Source of the DNA: Rubripirellula tenax
Lineage (GTDB): Bacteria; Planctomycetota; Planctomycetia; Pirellulales; Pirellulaceae
Assembly (NCBI RefSeq): GCF_007860125.1
Contig: NZ_SJPW01000001.1
Location: 1,078,104 to 1,142,103, forward strand
Reading direction: 5' to 3'
DNA: 64,000 nucleotides
The number at the start of each line of letters is the position of its first letter. Position 1 is the stretch's first letter. Shown in pieces: positions 39,169 through 47,457 of the stretch. The position numbers were made by a program, and so were the translations under genes. A model generated the notes under the pieces. That model made no database searches and was not told the DNA's origin. It saw only the letters and a list, made by a program, of their open reading frames with translations.

Positions 39169-40596
39169 ATGCGACCGTTGTTCCTGATTCTATGCTGCTT
39201 GTTTTTTCCAACGTTGCCGATTGCCGCTGCGACAGAACGCCCGAACATCGTATTGATCTTCATCGACGATATGGGGTGGGGCGATTTTTCGTGTTTCGGG
39301 AACACCGAAGCCACGACACCGAATATCGATCGAATGGCCGAAGAAGGCATTCGCTTTCACAACTTTTATGTCAACTCGCCAATCTGTTCGCCATCGCGCG
39401 TCGCGATTTCGACGGGCCAGTATCCATTCCGCCACCGAATCAGTTCGTTTTTGAACAACCGAGCGGACAACGAAAAGCGTGGCATGGCGCAGTGGTTAAA
39501 TCCGTCGGCGCCGATGCTGGCCCGCTACTTGCAACAGTCCGGCTACGCGACGGCGCACTGTGGAAAATGGCATATGGGCGGCCAGCGTGATGTCGATGAT
39601 GCGCCGCCGATCACCGACTATGGTTTCGACCGATCGCTGACGAACTTCGAAGGCATGGGCGCAAAACTATTGCCCCTTACCGAAGTGCCGACCAAAAACG
39701 GTGGCGTCAAAAAGGGTCGGATCTGGGATAAGGCCGAACGATTGGGCGAGCCCGTGCGTTGGATGTTGCGATCAGAGATCACGGGTGGCTTTGTCGATGA
39801 AGCGATCGAGTTCATCGACGAGGCAACACAGAAGGATCAGCCGTTCTATGTCAACGTTTGGCCGGACGACGTGCACGCACCCTACTTTCCGACGATCGAA
39901 AATTGGTCTGTGACGCCGCACGGTTTGTACCTTTCGGTGTTGGAAGAAATGGATATGCAGATGGGGAAATTGCTCGATCGCATTCGCGACGACGACAAGC
40001 TGCGAGACAACACGTTGATCATGATTTGTTCGGACAATGGCCCAGATGACAACGGGGGAACGGCGGGACCGTATTCAGGGACCAAGGCGACGCTATTTGA
40101 AGGCGGCATTCGATCGCCGTTGGTCGTGTGGGGTCCAGGCCTGATTCCGTCGCCGCGGCGTGGAAGTGTGAACCGTTCTTCGTTGATCGCCGCGATCGAT
40201 TTGGTTCCATCGTTGTTGACGTTAGCCAACGTCGATATGCCCGAAGCGACAGTTTTCGACGGCGAAAACCTTGCCGACACTCTGATCGGAAAGTCGGACG
40301 ATTCGCGGAAGACGCCTGTCTTTTTCCGTCGTCCGCCCGACCGCAAAGATTTTCGCAAGTACACCGACCTTCCCGACTTGGCCGTCCGCGTCGGTGATTG
40401 GAAACTGCTTTGCGACTACGATGGTGGCCGCGCCAGACTGCACGACGTGTCGGCGGATCCGGCAGAGGCCAACGATGTTTCGGCGGACAACGCAAACGTC
40501 ACCAAGCGTTTGGTGAACGCGGTGCTGAAATGGAATGCGTCGATGCCAGCCGACGCGGGCGACCCTGGGTACAACGCGACTGCAAACCGACCGTGA
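39169..40596 (+). CDS. Sulfatase (formylglycine type)
   Basis: 475 aa with a signal peptide (MRPLFLILCCLFFPTLPIAAA). The sulfatase signature is complete: C73 in CSPSR, followed by 'VAISTGQYP', is the cysteine oxidised to formylglycine. The metal ligands are in 'LIFIDDMGWGDF', and 'HCGKWHMGG' and 'MICSDNGPDDNGG' are the other active-site segments. Related planctomycete enzymes remove sulfate from algal polysaccharides. The ATG at 39169 is chosen because it starts a clean signal peptide. Confidence 0.93.
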   Translation: MRPLFLILCCLFFPTLPIAAATERPNIVLIFIDDMGWGDFSCFGNTEATTPNIDRMAEEGIRFHNFYVNSPICSPSRVAISTGQYPFRHRISSFLNNRADNEKRGMAQWLNPSAPMLARYLQQSGYATAHCGKWHMGGQRDVDDAPPITDYGFDRSLTNFEGMGAKLLPLTEVPTKNGGVKKGRIWDKAERLGEPVRWMLRSEITGGFVDEAIEFIDEATQKDQPFYVNVWPDDVHAPYFPTIENWSVTPHGLYLSVLEEMDMQMGKLLDRIRDDDKLRDNTLIMICSDNGPDDNGGTAGPYSGTKATLFEGGIRSPLVVWGPGLIPSPRRGSVNRSSLIAAIDLVPSLLTLANVDMPEATVFDGENLADTLIGKSDDSRKTPVFFRRPPDRKDFRKYTDLPDLAVRVGDWKLLCDYDGGRARLHDVSADPAEANDVSADNANVTKRLVNAVLKWNASMPADAGDPGYNATANRP

Positions 40597-40603
40597 GTCG
40601 AGG

Positions 40604-40942
40604 TCACACCAGGGCAGTCGACCATCGGACGAATCGTTTGAATTCCAATTTGGCAAGCTTGAAATCGATGATCATTCCAACTCGCAAACCGGTCACTTTC
40701 AAGTAGTTCAACATCTTGCCAAGCTCGTGATCGGTAATTTTGTCAATCGTCTTTGCATCCACCACGACCGCATCGAAACAAATCAAGTCGGGGATGTAGA
40801 GGCCGACGTCGACGGCCTTGTAAATGATCGGGAAAGGTGGTTGCTGACTAACCGGAATGTCCTGGAGCCCAAATTCGATGACAAGTGAATTCTCGTAAAC
40901 CTTCTCGTGAAAACCGTGTCCAAGCGTATTGATCACCTCCAT
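40604..40942 (-). CDS. GxxExxY family protein, apparently missing its start
   Basis: 112 aa from the only ATG. It carries the family core 'LGHGFHEKVYENSL' near the N-terminus and 'DAVVVDAKTIDKITDHELGKMLNYLK', with the D and K of a PD-(D/E)XK-like fold. Family members normally start further upstream with a helix like 'THxIIGAAxEV'. Reading upstream in the same frame gives LKTETHRIIGAS up to 40978, then more open codons to a TGA at 41009-41011, with no ATG, GTG or TTG. Either a non-standard start is used or the start has been lost. The function is unknown; it is adjacent to an inverted repeat. Confidence 0.8.
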   Translation of the reverse strand: MEVINTLGHGFHEKVYENSLVIEFGLQDIPVSQQPPFPIIYKAVDVGLYIPDLICFDAVVVDAKTIDKITDHELGKMLNYLKVTGLRVGMIIDFKLAKLEFKRFVRWSTALV

Positions 40943-41024
40943 AGAAGCCCCAATGATCCGATGCGTCTCAGTCTTCAGTAATGCGTCGCCACCATTTTTT
41001 AGTCCTTCTCAATTGGGAAATCTC

Positions 41025-41098
41025 AACCACAGATGGACACAGATCAGATCAGACATTCCAGACTCAAATCTGTGTCCATCTGTGTTTGTCTGTGGTTT
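41025..41098. repeat. Inverted repeat of the 'accacagatggacacagat' type
   Basis: The left arm (41025-41044) contains CCACAGATGGACACAGAT. The right arm (41068-41084) is its complement over 17 bases, with TGTGGT repeated after a 6-base gap. The loop is 23 bases. I recall similar 'accacagatg' repeats in many bacterial genomes, often near GxxExxY genes. Confidence 0.8.
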
Positions 41099-41117
41099 TA
41101 CAAAATAGGAATTCAAT

Positions 41118-42656
41118 ATGATTCAGATCCGAGCCACGTCGACGCTTCAACTAAGATGCGTCCATTGCTGCCTAGGCCTCTCACGTAATTTGCAATATCG
41201 AACAACGGCACTTGCCTTTGCGGTTTGCGCGGCACTGTTTTCACACATGCTCGATACCACGACGCTAGAAGCAGCAACTAGCAAACTTCCGAACATCGTC
41301 CTCATCCTGGTCGACGATATGGGTTATGGCGATCCAGCTTGCTTCAACGAACAGTCGAAGATCGCGACGCCGAATATCGATTCGCTCGCTCGCGACGGAA
41401 TGCGATTCACGGATGCGCACGCCTCCGGACCACTGTGCCACATGTCGCGGTACGGATTGTTGACCGGGCGTTACCCGTTTCGCACGGATGTTTCCAAGTG
41501 GCCAAAGCACGCGCTGATCCGACCCGATCAGGCGACGATTGCGACCGTGCTAAAACGACGCGAATTTCGCACGGCGATGGTCGGTAAGTGGCACCTCGGA
41601 TTCAACGAGAACGGTTACGAGAATGCGTTACCGGGTGGACCCGTGGACTGTGGATTCGATTCGTTTTTTGGAATCCGAGCATCGACGGATATCCCGCCCT
41701 ACTTCTACATTTCGGGCAACCGGGCCGTCGATCCACCGACGGACTCGATCGAAGCGAATTCAAGCGAGGGATGGTCACCGATTCAGGGTGAGTTTTGGCG
41801 AGAAGGCGGAATCGCGCCGGGGCTGGAACTCGATGAAGTCCTGCCGCGATTCACCGACGAAGCCGTCTCGGTGATTCAAGCCCACGATCGCGAACAGCCG
41901 TTGTTCCTCTATCTGGCCTATCCCGCGCCACACACGCCATGGTTGCCCGTCGAAGCCTTTCGCGGCAAGAGTGGCGCTGGTATGTACGGCGATTTCGTGA
42001 TGATGGTCGATGCACAAATCGGTCGTGTGCTGAAGTCGTTGGATGATGAGCGGATGTCCGACGATACGCTGGTCATCTTCACATCGGACAACGGACCGGT
42101 CTGGTACGCCGAAGACGTAGATCGATTTTCGCACGATTCGGTCGGCGGATTGCGCGGCATGAAAGCGGACGCTTGGGAGGGCGGGCACCGAATGCCTTTC
42201 GTTGCAAGATGGCCCGGCAAAGTCAAAGCCGGTTCGAGTTGCGATCAAACGATTTCGTTCGTCGATATGCTGGCCACGTTTGCCGCCGTCGCGCAAACGG
42301 AACTTACAGAAAACGAAGGACCCGACAGTTTCAGCATTCTGCCGCTGCTTCACGGGAGCGACGAACCGGTTCGATCTTCGTTGGCGTTGTCGAGCGGCAG
42401 CAAATTGAAAACGATCCGTAGCGGGCCTTGGAAATTGATTTTGGGCCTTGGTTCGGGAGGTTTTTCGAAACCCAGCAAGATCGCCGCCAAGCGAGGCGAT
42501 CCATTGGGCCAGCTCTATCATTTGGAAAACGACCCGGCCGAAACCACCAACCTTTACAACGACATGCCGGACAAGGTGGCCGAATTGACGTCGATGTGGG
42601 ACGCTATCGAAAACAACGAATCCAGTCGAACGGTCTTGCAGGGAACCAACCATTGA
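41118..42656 (+). CDS. Sulfatase with altered signature
   Basis: 512 aa, exported (hydrophobic stretch about 28-43; AGGA ribosome site 8 bases before ATG 41118). The fold motifs are present: 'LILVDDMGYGDPACF', 'TAMVGKWHLGF', 'VIFTSDNGPVW' and 'LYHLENDPAETTNLY'. The formylglycine signature reads CHMSR (C107), so the usual proline is methionine. The next residues ('YGLLTGRYPF') are canonical. It may still be modified and active, or it may have changed chemistry. It is followed by a UPF0314 gene overlapping its stop. Confidence 0.9.
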   Translation: MIQIRATSTLQLRCVHCCLGLSRNLQYRTTALAFAVCAALFSHMLDTTTLEAATSKLPNIVLILVDDMGYGDPACFNEQSKIATPNIDSLARDGMRFTDAHASGPLCHMSRYGLLTGRYPFRTDVSKWPKHALIRPDQATIATVLKRREFRTAMVGKWHLGFNENGYENALPGGPVDCGFDSFFGIRASTDIPPYFYISGNRAVDPPTDSIEANSSEGWSPIQGEFWREGGIAPGLELDEVLPRFTDEAVSVIQAHDREQPLFLYLAYPAPHTPWLPVEAFRGKSGAGMYGDFVMMVDAQIGRVLKSLDDERMSDDTLVIFTSDNGPVWYAEDVDRFSHDSVGGLRGMKADAWEGGHRMPFVARWPGKVKAGSSCDQTISFVDMLATFAAVAQTELTENEGPDSFSILPLLHGSDEPVRSSLALSSGSKLKTIRSGPWKLILGLGSGGFSKPSKIAAKRGDPLGQLYHLENDPAETTNLYNDMPDKVAELTSMWDAIENNESSRTVLQGTNH

Positions 42657-43222
42657 ACGCCAACCAACGGACTCGCTGTGTTGCCTGGATTGTGGGCGTG
42701 ACTGTGGTCATGGTCACGATTCTGCGAGCGATGAGGCGAACGTGGTGGTGTGCCTGTGGACGTCCGGTCCCATGGGCCTGGGACATTTGGACGTCTCATG
42801 CGTCGCAGCACTTGATCGATCCCTATTTCTTTTCACACGTGCTGCACGGCTTGATTTTCTTTGCCGCGTTGAACTTGCTGACAAAGGTTCCGACCCATGT
42901 GAAGTGGATCCTTGCGACTGTGATCGAAGCCGGTTGGGAGATTTTGGAGAACTCGCCGATCATCATCAACCGATACCGCGAGGGCACGATCTCGTTGGAT
43001 TACTTTGGTGACTCGATCGCCAACTCGATTTTCGACGTGATCGCGTGCTTGTTGGGCTACGCGTTTGCTTCACGGGTCCGCCCGTTGACGGCGATCGCGT
43101 TTTTTCTGGTCGTGGAATTGGTGCTGCTGGTGACGATCCGAGATTGCTTGACGTTGAACGTCATCATGTTGGTTTCGCCCGTCGAAGCGATCAAAGAATG
43201 GCAGAGTGCGGGTGTCTCGTGA
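42653..43222 (+). CDS. UPF0314/DUF2585 membrane protein
   Basis: 189 aa. The TTG start at 42653 overlaps the TGA of the preceding sulfatase (ATTGA), so the two are translationally coupled. The family signature is clear: 'CGRPVPWAWDIWTSHASQHLIDPYFFSHVLHGLIFF'. It has about four membrane helices. Inner-membrane location is expected; function unknown. The frame extends upstream to 42428 inside the sulfatase, which is not credible. Confidence 0.85.
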   Translation: MNANQRTRCVAWIVGVTVVMVTILRAMRRTWWCACGRPVPWAWDIWTSHASQHLIDPYFFSHVLHGLIFFAALNLLTKVPTHVKWILATVIEAGWEILENSPIIINRYREGTISLDYFGDSIANSIFDVIACLLGYAFASRVRPLTAIAFFLVVELVLLVTIRDCLTLNVIMLVSPVEAIKEWQSAGVS

Positions 43223-43226
43223 CTGG

Positions 43227-44024
43227 CTACTTCACTGCGTTCTTGTTCACGTGCGGGTGATCGCGAAGGTGATCTTGGCAATACGCGAAATGGCCGTCGC
43301 ACTGGCTGCAGTATCGAAAGTCGGCGCTTGGGTCCGTGGTGCTGTCGATGCCACAGACGTGACAAACGTGTCGCGGCGTCTTGGACTGTTTGACCTGTTT
43401 CTTGTTCCACGCCATTTTGCGTTGCAGACTAACACCGCGGCCAAACAGCCCGCGTCCGAAGAACAGCAAGTAGTTTCCGACTGATGCTAGAACCAACATC
43501 TTGCCAGCCAGTGGCGCGGCAAGAAACGTCAGAACGTACCAAGCCGCTTGCAGCCACGCCAAGTACTTGATCTTCACCGGCAGTACAAAGAACAAGAGAA
43601 ATTCAAAGTTCGGGTTGTAGGTCGCAAAGGCCAAAAAGACGGTTGCTTCGAGGAAGAAACCGGTCACGGATTGGTCGTGCGCGATACCGGCGGCGATCAA
43701 CGTCAAGATGAGTCCGACATACATGAATGAACAGTATCGGACGTTGCCCCATTGTTGTTCGAGCGCCGTTCCCATCATGTAGAAGATATAGAAGTAGAAG
43801 ATCGCGAAGATCGGACTGCTCGTCGGCGCGACCAGCAAGAACGTTCCCAATCGCCAGACTTCGCCTTCGATCACTTTGTCCCAAATCAAAGTGCCTCGTT
43901 CGATCATCGTCGGGTCAACAAGACTGAAGATCCAAAACACGAACTGGCAACCGACCAGCAAGGCGGTCAGGTTAGGAATCGTGATCGGGCGAACGATCCG
44001 GTCGATTCGATCGAGTAAGTTCAT
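43227..44024 (-). CDS. Rhomboid/derlin-like membrane protein with zinc ribbon
   Basis: 265 aa. About six membrane helices span residues 20-195, arranged like the rhomboid fold ('GEVWRLGTFLLVAPTSSPIFAIFYFYIFYMMGTALEQQWG'). The rhomboid serine motif GxSG and its partner histidine are not seen, so it is probably a pseudoprotease or derlin-like protein. The C-terminus has two CxxC pairs (CHVC...CSQC) forming a small zinc ribbon, then a histidine-rich tail. It is the last gene of a tight minus-strand run. Confidence 0.75.
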   Translation of the reverse strand: MNLLDRIDRIVRPITIPNLTALLVGCQFVFWIFSLVDPTMIERGTLIWDKVIEGEVWRLGTFLLVAPTSSPIFAIFYFYIFYMMGTALEQQWGNVRYCSFMYVGLILTLIAAGIAHDQSVTGFFLEATVFLAFATYNPNFEFLLFFVLPVKIKYLAWLQAAWYVLTFLAAPLAGKMLVLASVGNYLLFFGRGLFGRGVSLQRKMAWNKKQVKQSKTPRHVCHVCGIDSTTDPSADFRYCSQCDGHFAYCQDHLRDHPHVNKNAVK

Positions 44025-44039
44025 ATTACAGTAGCGAAG

Positions 44040-45323
44040 TTAAGAGTTGTTTTTCAGGGTGGCGACGGTCGCGTTCATCACGGGTGCCACATCGTGATCG
44101 GTCAACAAAGCGTCACCGAATCGCTGGCAGTAAACGGCAACTGTAGAGAAAGACTGCCCGGCAACTGCTAATTCCAAGAGGTCTTCGGCCGAAATCGTTT
44201 GCCGTCCGGCGCGTTTCTTCAATTCGAATGACATCCCGCCGAGGCCCTCGTAACTGCGATAGACGACTTCGGTGCAAACCATGCGATCGGATCGCGTGAA
44301 GTCGAAATCAAAGTCATACGGTTTACCAACATGCGAATGGGCGCGCCGGATGGCTTGATCGATTTGCGGCGCAGGGAGTGTCGGACGAATCAACGCGATC
44401 GCATCGTTTCCCAGCGGCGAATCCATTGTGCGGACTCGAACACCGTCTTTAAGTGATTCGACGACCTGATCGTTACCGACGTACATCGCCGCGTGTGGCC
44501 AGAAACCGGGCAAGAAGTAGTTCGTGACGGCGGCTTCTTTTCGCGTCACAAAGACGTCGCCGGGTTGAATGATCGCCGCGATGGCGTCCGCGACGTGGGC
44601 GGGCAATCGGGCGACGTGGCCGGGCTTGGTCGAAATGCTGCTGACCAATCGCGAACCCCATTCTTGAATGGCGTACACCGAGCGAGCGAAGCTCTGGCCG
44701 ACCAATCGCTCACGCGTGTCTTGGCGAAGTTGATGAACACGAGCGCGGAGGTAACGCTTGGCACCGATCGCAACTCGTTCGCGCAGGACATCGATCAGCG
44801 AGACCAACCGCGCCACATTCTCGTCGGCCAACGACAACCGCTGGAAGAGTTCCCGATTGTCGTCATAGAAATGGTTCGCACGTCGAACGCCGATCGCATT
44901 TTTGGGATCGGTCAACGACAGTTGGATTGTATCGAAGCTGTTCCGGTCGATGCCAAACAACGAATACGATTCGTTCAGTTTTCGGCGCACCAGGACGTCT
45001 TTACCGAACTGGTCGCGAAGGGTGCGAGCGGCATCGATCAGGATCAGCGCCGACGTGTACGCCAGTGCGAACTCGGCCGCATTGTCTTCGCGTGCTTTTC
45101 CGGCCGTCGTGCGGATTGTGTGCAGGATTTCTAGCAGCGCCGCCCGCGCCATGTGGTACGAGACCCAAAGATGCGTGACCTGGTCGTCCTCGATCGGCGA
45201 GAAGAAACCGCGGTCGCCGGTCGCAAACTCCGCCCGCATCGATTCGGCACGCACACGCATTTCACGCATGTGTTGTGCAAGATTCGTGACGGTCGAAACG
45301 TCGGTCGCGGAAAGGGTCGTCAT
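44040..45323 (-). CDS. YiiX-like permuted NlpC/P60 hydrolase
   Basis: 427 aa. The ATG at 45323 lies 8 bases after the pyrD stop; a longer frame would overlap pyrD. The N-terminal 230 residues are helical and of unknown function. The C-terminal domain matches the permuted papain-like (YiiX/YebB) group: 'LQPGDVFVTRKEA'-like start, 'FWPHAAMYVG' supplying the histidine, and 'DRMVCTEVVYRSYEGLG' supplying the cysteine nucleophile. Such enzymes hydrolyse amide or ester bonds, probably in cell wall or lipid. It is part of the coaB-pyrD run. Confidence 0.8.
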   Translation of the reverse strand: MTTLSATDVSTVTNLAQHMREMRVRAESMRAEFATGDRGFFSPIEDDQVTHLWVSYHMARAALLEILHTIRTTAGKAREDNAAEFALAYTSALILIDAARTLRDQFGKDVLVRRKLNESYSLFGIDRNSFDTIQLSLTDPKNAIGVRRANHFYDDNRELFQRLSLADENVARLVSLIDVLRERVAIGAKRYLRARVHQLRQDTRERLVGQSFARSVYAIQEWGSRLVSSISTKPGHVARLPAHVADAIAAIIQPGDVFVTRKEAAVTNYFLPGFWPHAAMYVGNDQVVESLKDGVRVRTMDSPLGNDAIALIRPTLPAPQIDQAIRRAHSHVGKPYDFDFDFTRSDRMVCTEVVYRSYEGLGGMSFELKKRAGRQTISAEDLLELAVAGQSFSTVAVYCQRFGDALLTDHDVAPVMNATVATLKNNS

Positions 45324-45331
45324 GAGTCGAT

Positions 45332-46237
45332 CTACTTGTTCAGCGTGCGAACGCACTGGCCGACGGTGGTGGCACCGATCTCTGCCAAGGCGGATGGTAG
45401 TTCGTCGATCAGCCGCGTCGATACGGTCGGGTCATAGTAGTTCGCCGTTCCAATCTGAACGGCACTGGCGCCGGTCACCAAGAACTGCATCACGTCATCG
45501 ATCGTTGCAATACCGCCGATCCCAATGATCGGGATGTCGACGGCCGAAGCGACTTGGTGCACACACCGAAGCGCGATCGGCTTGATCGCGGGGCCGCTCA
45601 ATCCGCCCATGCCGTTACCCAGCATCGGCTTGCGTTTTCGCCAGTCAACGGCGATGCCTAAAACCGTGTTGATCAGGCAGACCGCGTCGGCGCCGCCGTC
45701 GGCTGCACCGCGAGCAATCTCGTCGATGCGAGTCACATTCGGCGTCAGCTTGGCCAGGATCGGCACGTCCGTCGCCGCGCGCGCCGCCGCGACAACGCTT
45801 TGGCATGACTTGGCGTTGGTGCCAAAGTCGATGCCACCGCTGACATTGGGACAAGAAAGGTTCAGCTCGATTGCCGAGACTCCCTCGCGTTCACCGACAC
45901 GACGCGCCAACTGAACAAAATCGTCTTCGGTTCGACCGGCAACGCTGACCACAACCGACGTGCCCAATGCAGCCAAGTAAGGAAGGTGATTCTCTAAGAA
46001 CGCGTCAACGCCGTCGTTGTCCAACCCGATCGCGTTGAGCAATCCGGCGGTGGTTTCGACCGTTCGCCAAGGCGCGTTTCCGACGCGAGGTTCGGCGGTG
46101 ATGGTCTTTGGAAGCACCGCGCCGAGCCGAGGAACGTCGACGATGCCTTCCATTTCACGGGCGTAACCAAACGTGCCCGAAGCAACCATGATCGGATTCT
46201 TAAGCTGCAAACGGCCAAGCGATACGGAGAGGTCCAC
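45332..46237 (-). CDS. pyrD: Dihydroorotate dehydrogenase, class 1B catalytic subunit
   Basis: 301 aa from a GTG start. FMN-binding TIM barrel with 'NPIMVASGTFGYAREM', 'NAIGLDNDGVDAF', 'ELNLSCPNVSGG' (catalytic cysteine) and 'GIGGIATIDDVMQFLVTGASAVQIGTA'. The cysteine rather than serine as catalytic base marks class 1. The fourth step of pyrimidine synthesis. A class 1B enzyme would need a PyrK subunit, which is not seen nearby. Confidence 0.94.
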   Translation of the reverse strand: MDLSVSLGRLQLKNPIMVASGTFGYAREMEGIVDVPRLGAVLPKTITAEPRVGNAPWRTVETTAGLLNAIGLDNDGVDAFLENHLPYLAALGTSVVVSVAGRTEDDFVQLARRVGEREGVSAIELNLSCPNVSGGIDFGTNAKSCQSVVAAARAATDVPILAKLTPNVTRIDEIARGAADGGADAVCLINTVLGIAVDWRKRKPMLGNGMGGLSGPAIKPIALRCVHQVASAVDIPIIGIGGIATIDDVMQFLVTGASAVQIGTANYYDPTVSTRLIDELPSALAEIGATTVGQCVRTLNK

Positions 46238-46301
46238 AGAGCTTTTCGGGTTCAGAGGAGTTGATTGTTAATGGTCGCATCGTTGCAATGTTGATGTCGC
46301 T

Positions 46302-46943
46302 TCAACGGATCAATCGATCGTGGATTTGCTTCAGCAACCGATCGGCAACGTGTTCTTTGGTGCCTTGGATGGCTTCGATGACCGCACCGTCGCGATCAAG
46401 CAGTTCGACTTCGTTGTCGGCCGCATCGATCGCCGCGGGACCATTGGACACCATCAAGTCACAATGTTTGCGTTCCAATTTAACGATCGCGCGGAAGTGT
46501 CGGTCTTCCGTTTCCAAAGCGAAGCCGACGACCCATTGGTCATGTCGTTTATTTTGGCCGAGCGTGGCGACGACATCGGGCGTTTCGACCAACTCGATGG
46601 CAAGCGGCTTGCCTGTCTTGGAAATCTTTTGCGTTTGCATTTCTCGCGGCATGTAATCACATGGCGCTGCGGCACCGATCGCGCCGTCGCACGTCTTGAA
46701 TGTTTCGACGGCGGCTTGCAGCATCTCGTCGGTCGAGATGACGGGTATGACCGTTGCCGCGTTGGGGTACTCGACCGACACCGGACCCGAGATGACGACG
46801 ACTTCGTGGCCAAGGTTCAGCGCAGCGGCGGCCAACGCCGATCCCATCCGCCCACTCGACGCGTTGGTCAAATAGCGAACCGGGTCAAGATATTGACGCG
46901 TCGGACCAGAGGTGATCAAGATTCGGGCCACCGCTTTGCTCAC
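46302..46943 (-). CDS. coaB: Phosphopantothenoylcysteine synthetase, CoaB domain only
   Basis: 213 aa from a GTG that overlaps the TGA of the previous gene (GTGA). Motifs 'LITSGPTRQYLDPVRYLTNASSGRMG', 'AAPCDYMP', 'KISKTGKPLAIELVETPDVVATLG' and 'DLMVSNGP' are those of the CoaB half of CoaBC. Most bacteria fuse this to the flavin decarboxylase CoaC. Here CoaC must be encoded elsewhere. Catalyses joining of cysteine to phosphopantothenate on the way to coenzyme A. Confidence 0.92.
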   Translation of the reverse strand: MSKAVARILITSGPTRQYLDPVRYLTNASSGRMGSALAAAALNLGHEVVVISGPVSVEYPNAATVIPVISTDEMLQAAVETFKTCDGAIGAAAPCDYMPREMQTQKISKTGKPLAIELVETPDVVATLGQNKRHDQWVVGFALETEDRHFRAIVKLERKHCDLMVSNGPAAIDAADNEVELLDRDGAVIEAIQGTKEHVADRLLKQIHDRLIR

Positions 46944-47302
46944 GAACTAAGCGTTTCGTCGATCAACCGCTGCACGTCGGCGGTAGAGATCGACATCTTG
47001 GCTGCCGCGAGCGCGAACAACCGTTTTTCGCTTTCGTCCAAATGGCCATCGGCGGCCATCATGCGGATCATGTCTTTGAGCAGCTCTTCGCTCGCTTCGG
47101 CGCCCGTCGGCAGTTCCAAGGCGGCCTCGTCGCCCAGTCCGAACTCGACCGCTTTCTGCAGATCGTATTCGTCTAGCCCCAGCTCGGCACAGCGGTCAGC
47201 CACCAAGTGGACTTCGCGTTCGCCTAACTGGCCGTCCGCGAAAGCCATCACGACGAGATTGCGGAGTTGCTGGCGGCGATGTTTGATTTCTTCGGTACTC
47301 AT
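46940..47302 (-). CDS. TerB-like small helical protein
   Basis: 120 aa. All-helical, with two repeats of the TerB pattern: 'VMAFADGQLGEREVHLV' and 'MMAADGHLDESEKRLF', each an acidic DGxLxxxE motif likely binding metal. TerB domains occur in tellurite-resistance and other envelope-linked proteins; the role here is unknown. It overlaps coaB by 4 bases, so it is the first gene of the coaB-pyrD run. Confidence 0.85.
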   Translation of the reverse strand: MSTEEIKHRRQQLRNLVVMAFADGQLGEREVHLVADRCAELGLDEYDLQKAVEFGLGDEAALELPTGAEASEELLKDMIRMMAADGHLDESEKRLFALAAAKMSISTADVQRLIDETLSS

Positions 47303-47457
47303 GCCGAAATGGTAACCCTACCACGTCCGTTAAACCAGTATCCCAGTCCACCGGGGTAGCTTCGTCGGCAGCCGCTTCGACGGGCGGAATCCGGGCGTGC
47401 GATAGGCTGCCGTCGCCGCGAAAAAGTGGTTTTTCCGAAATCACATGGCCGCAGCGT

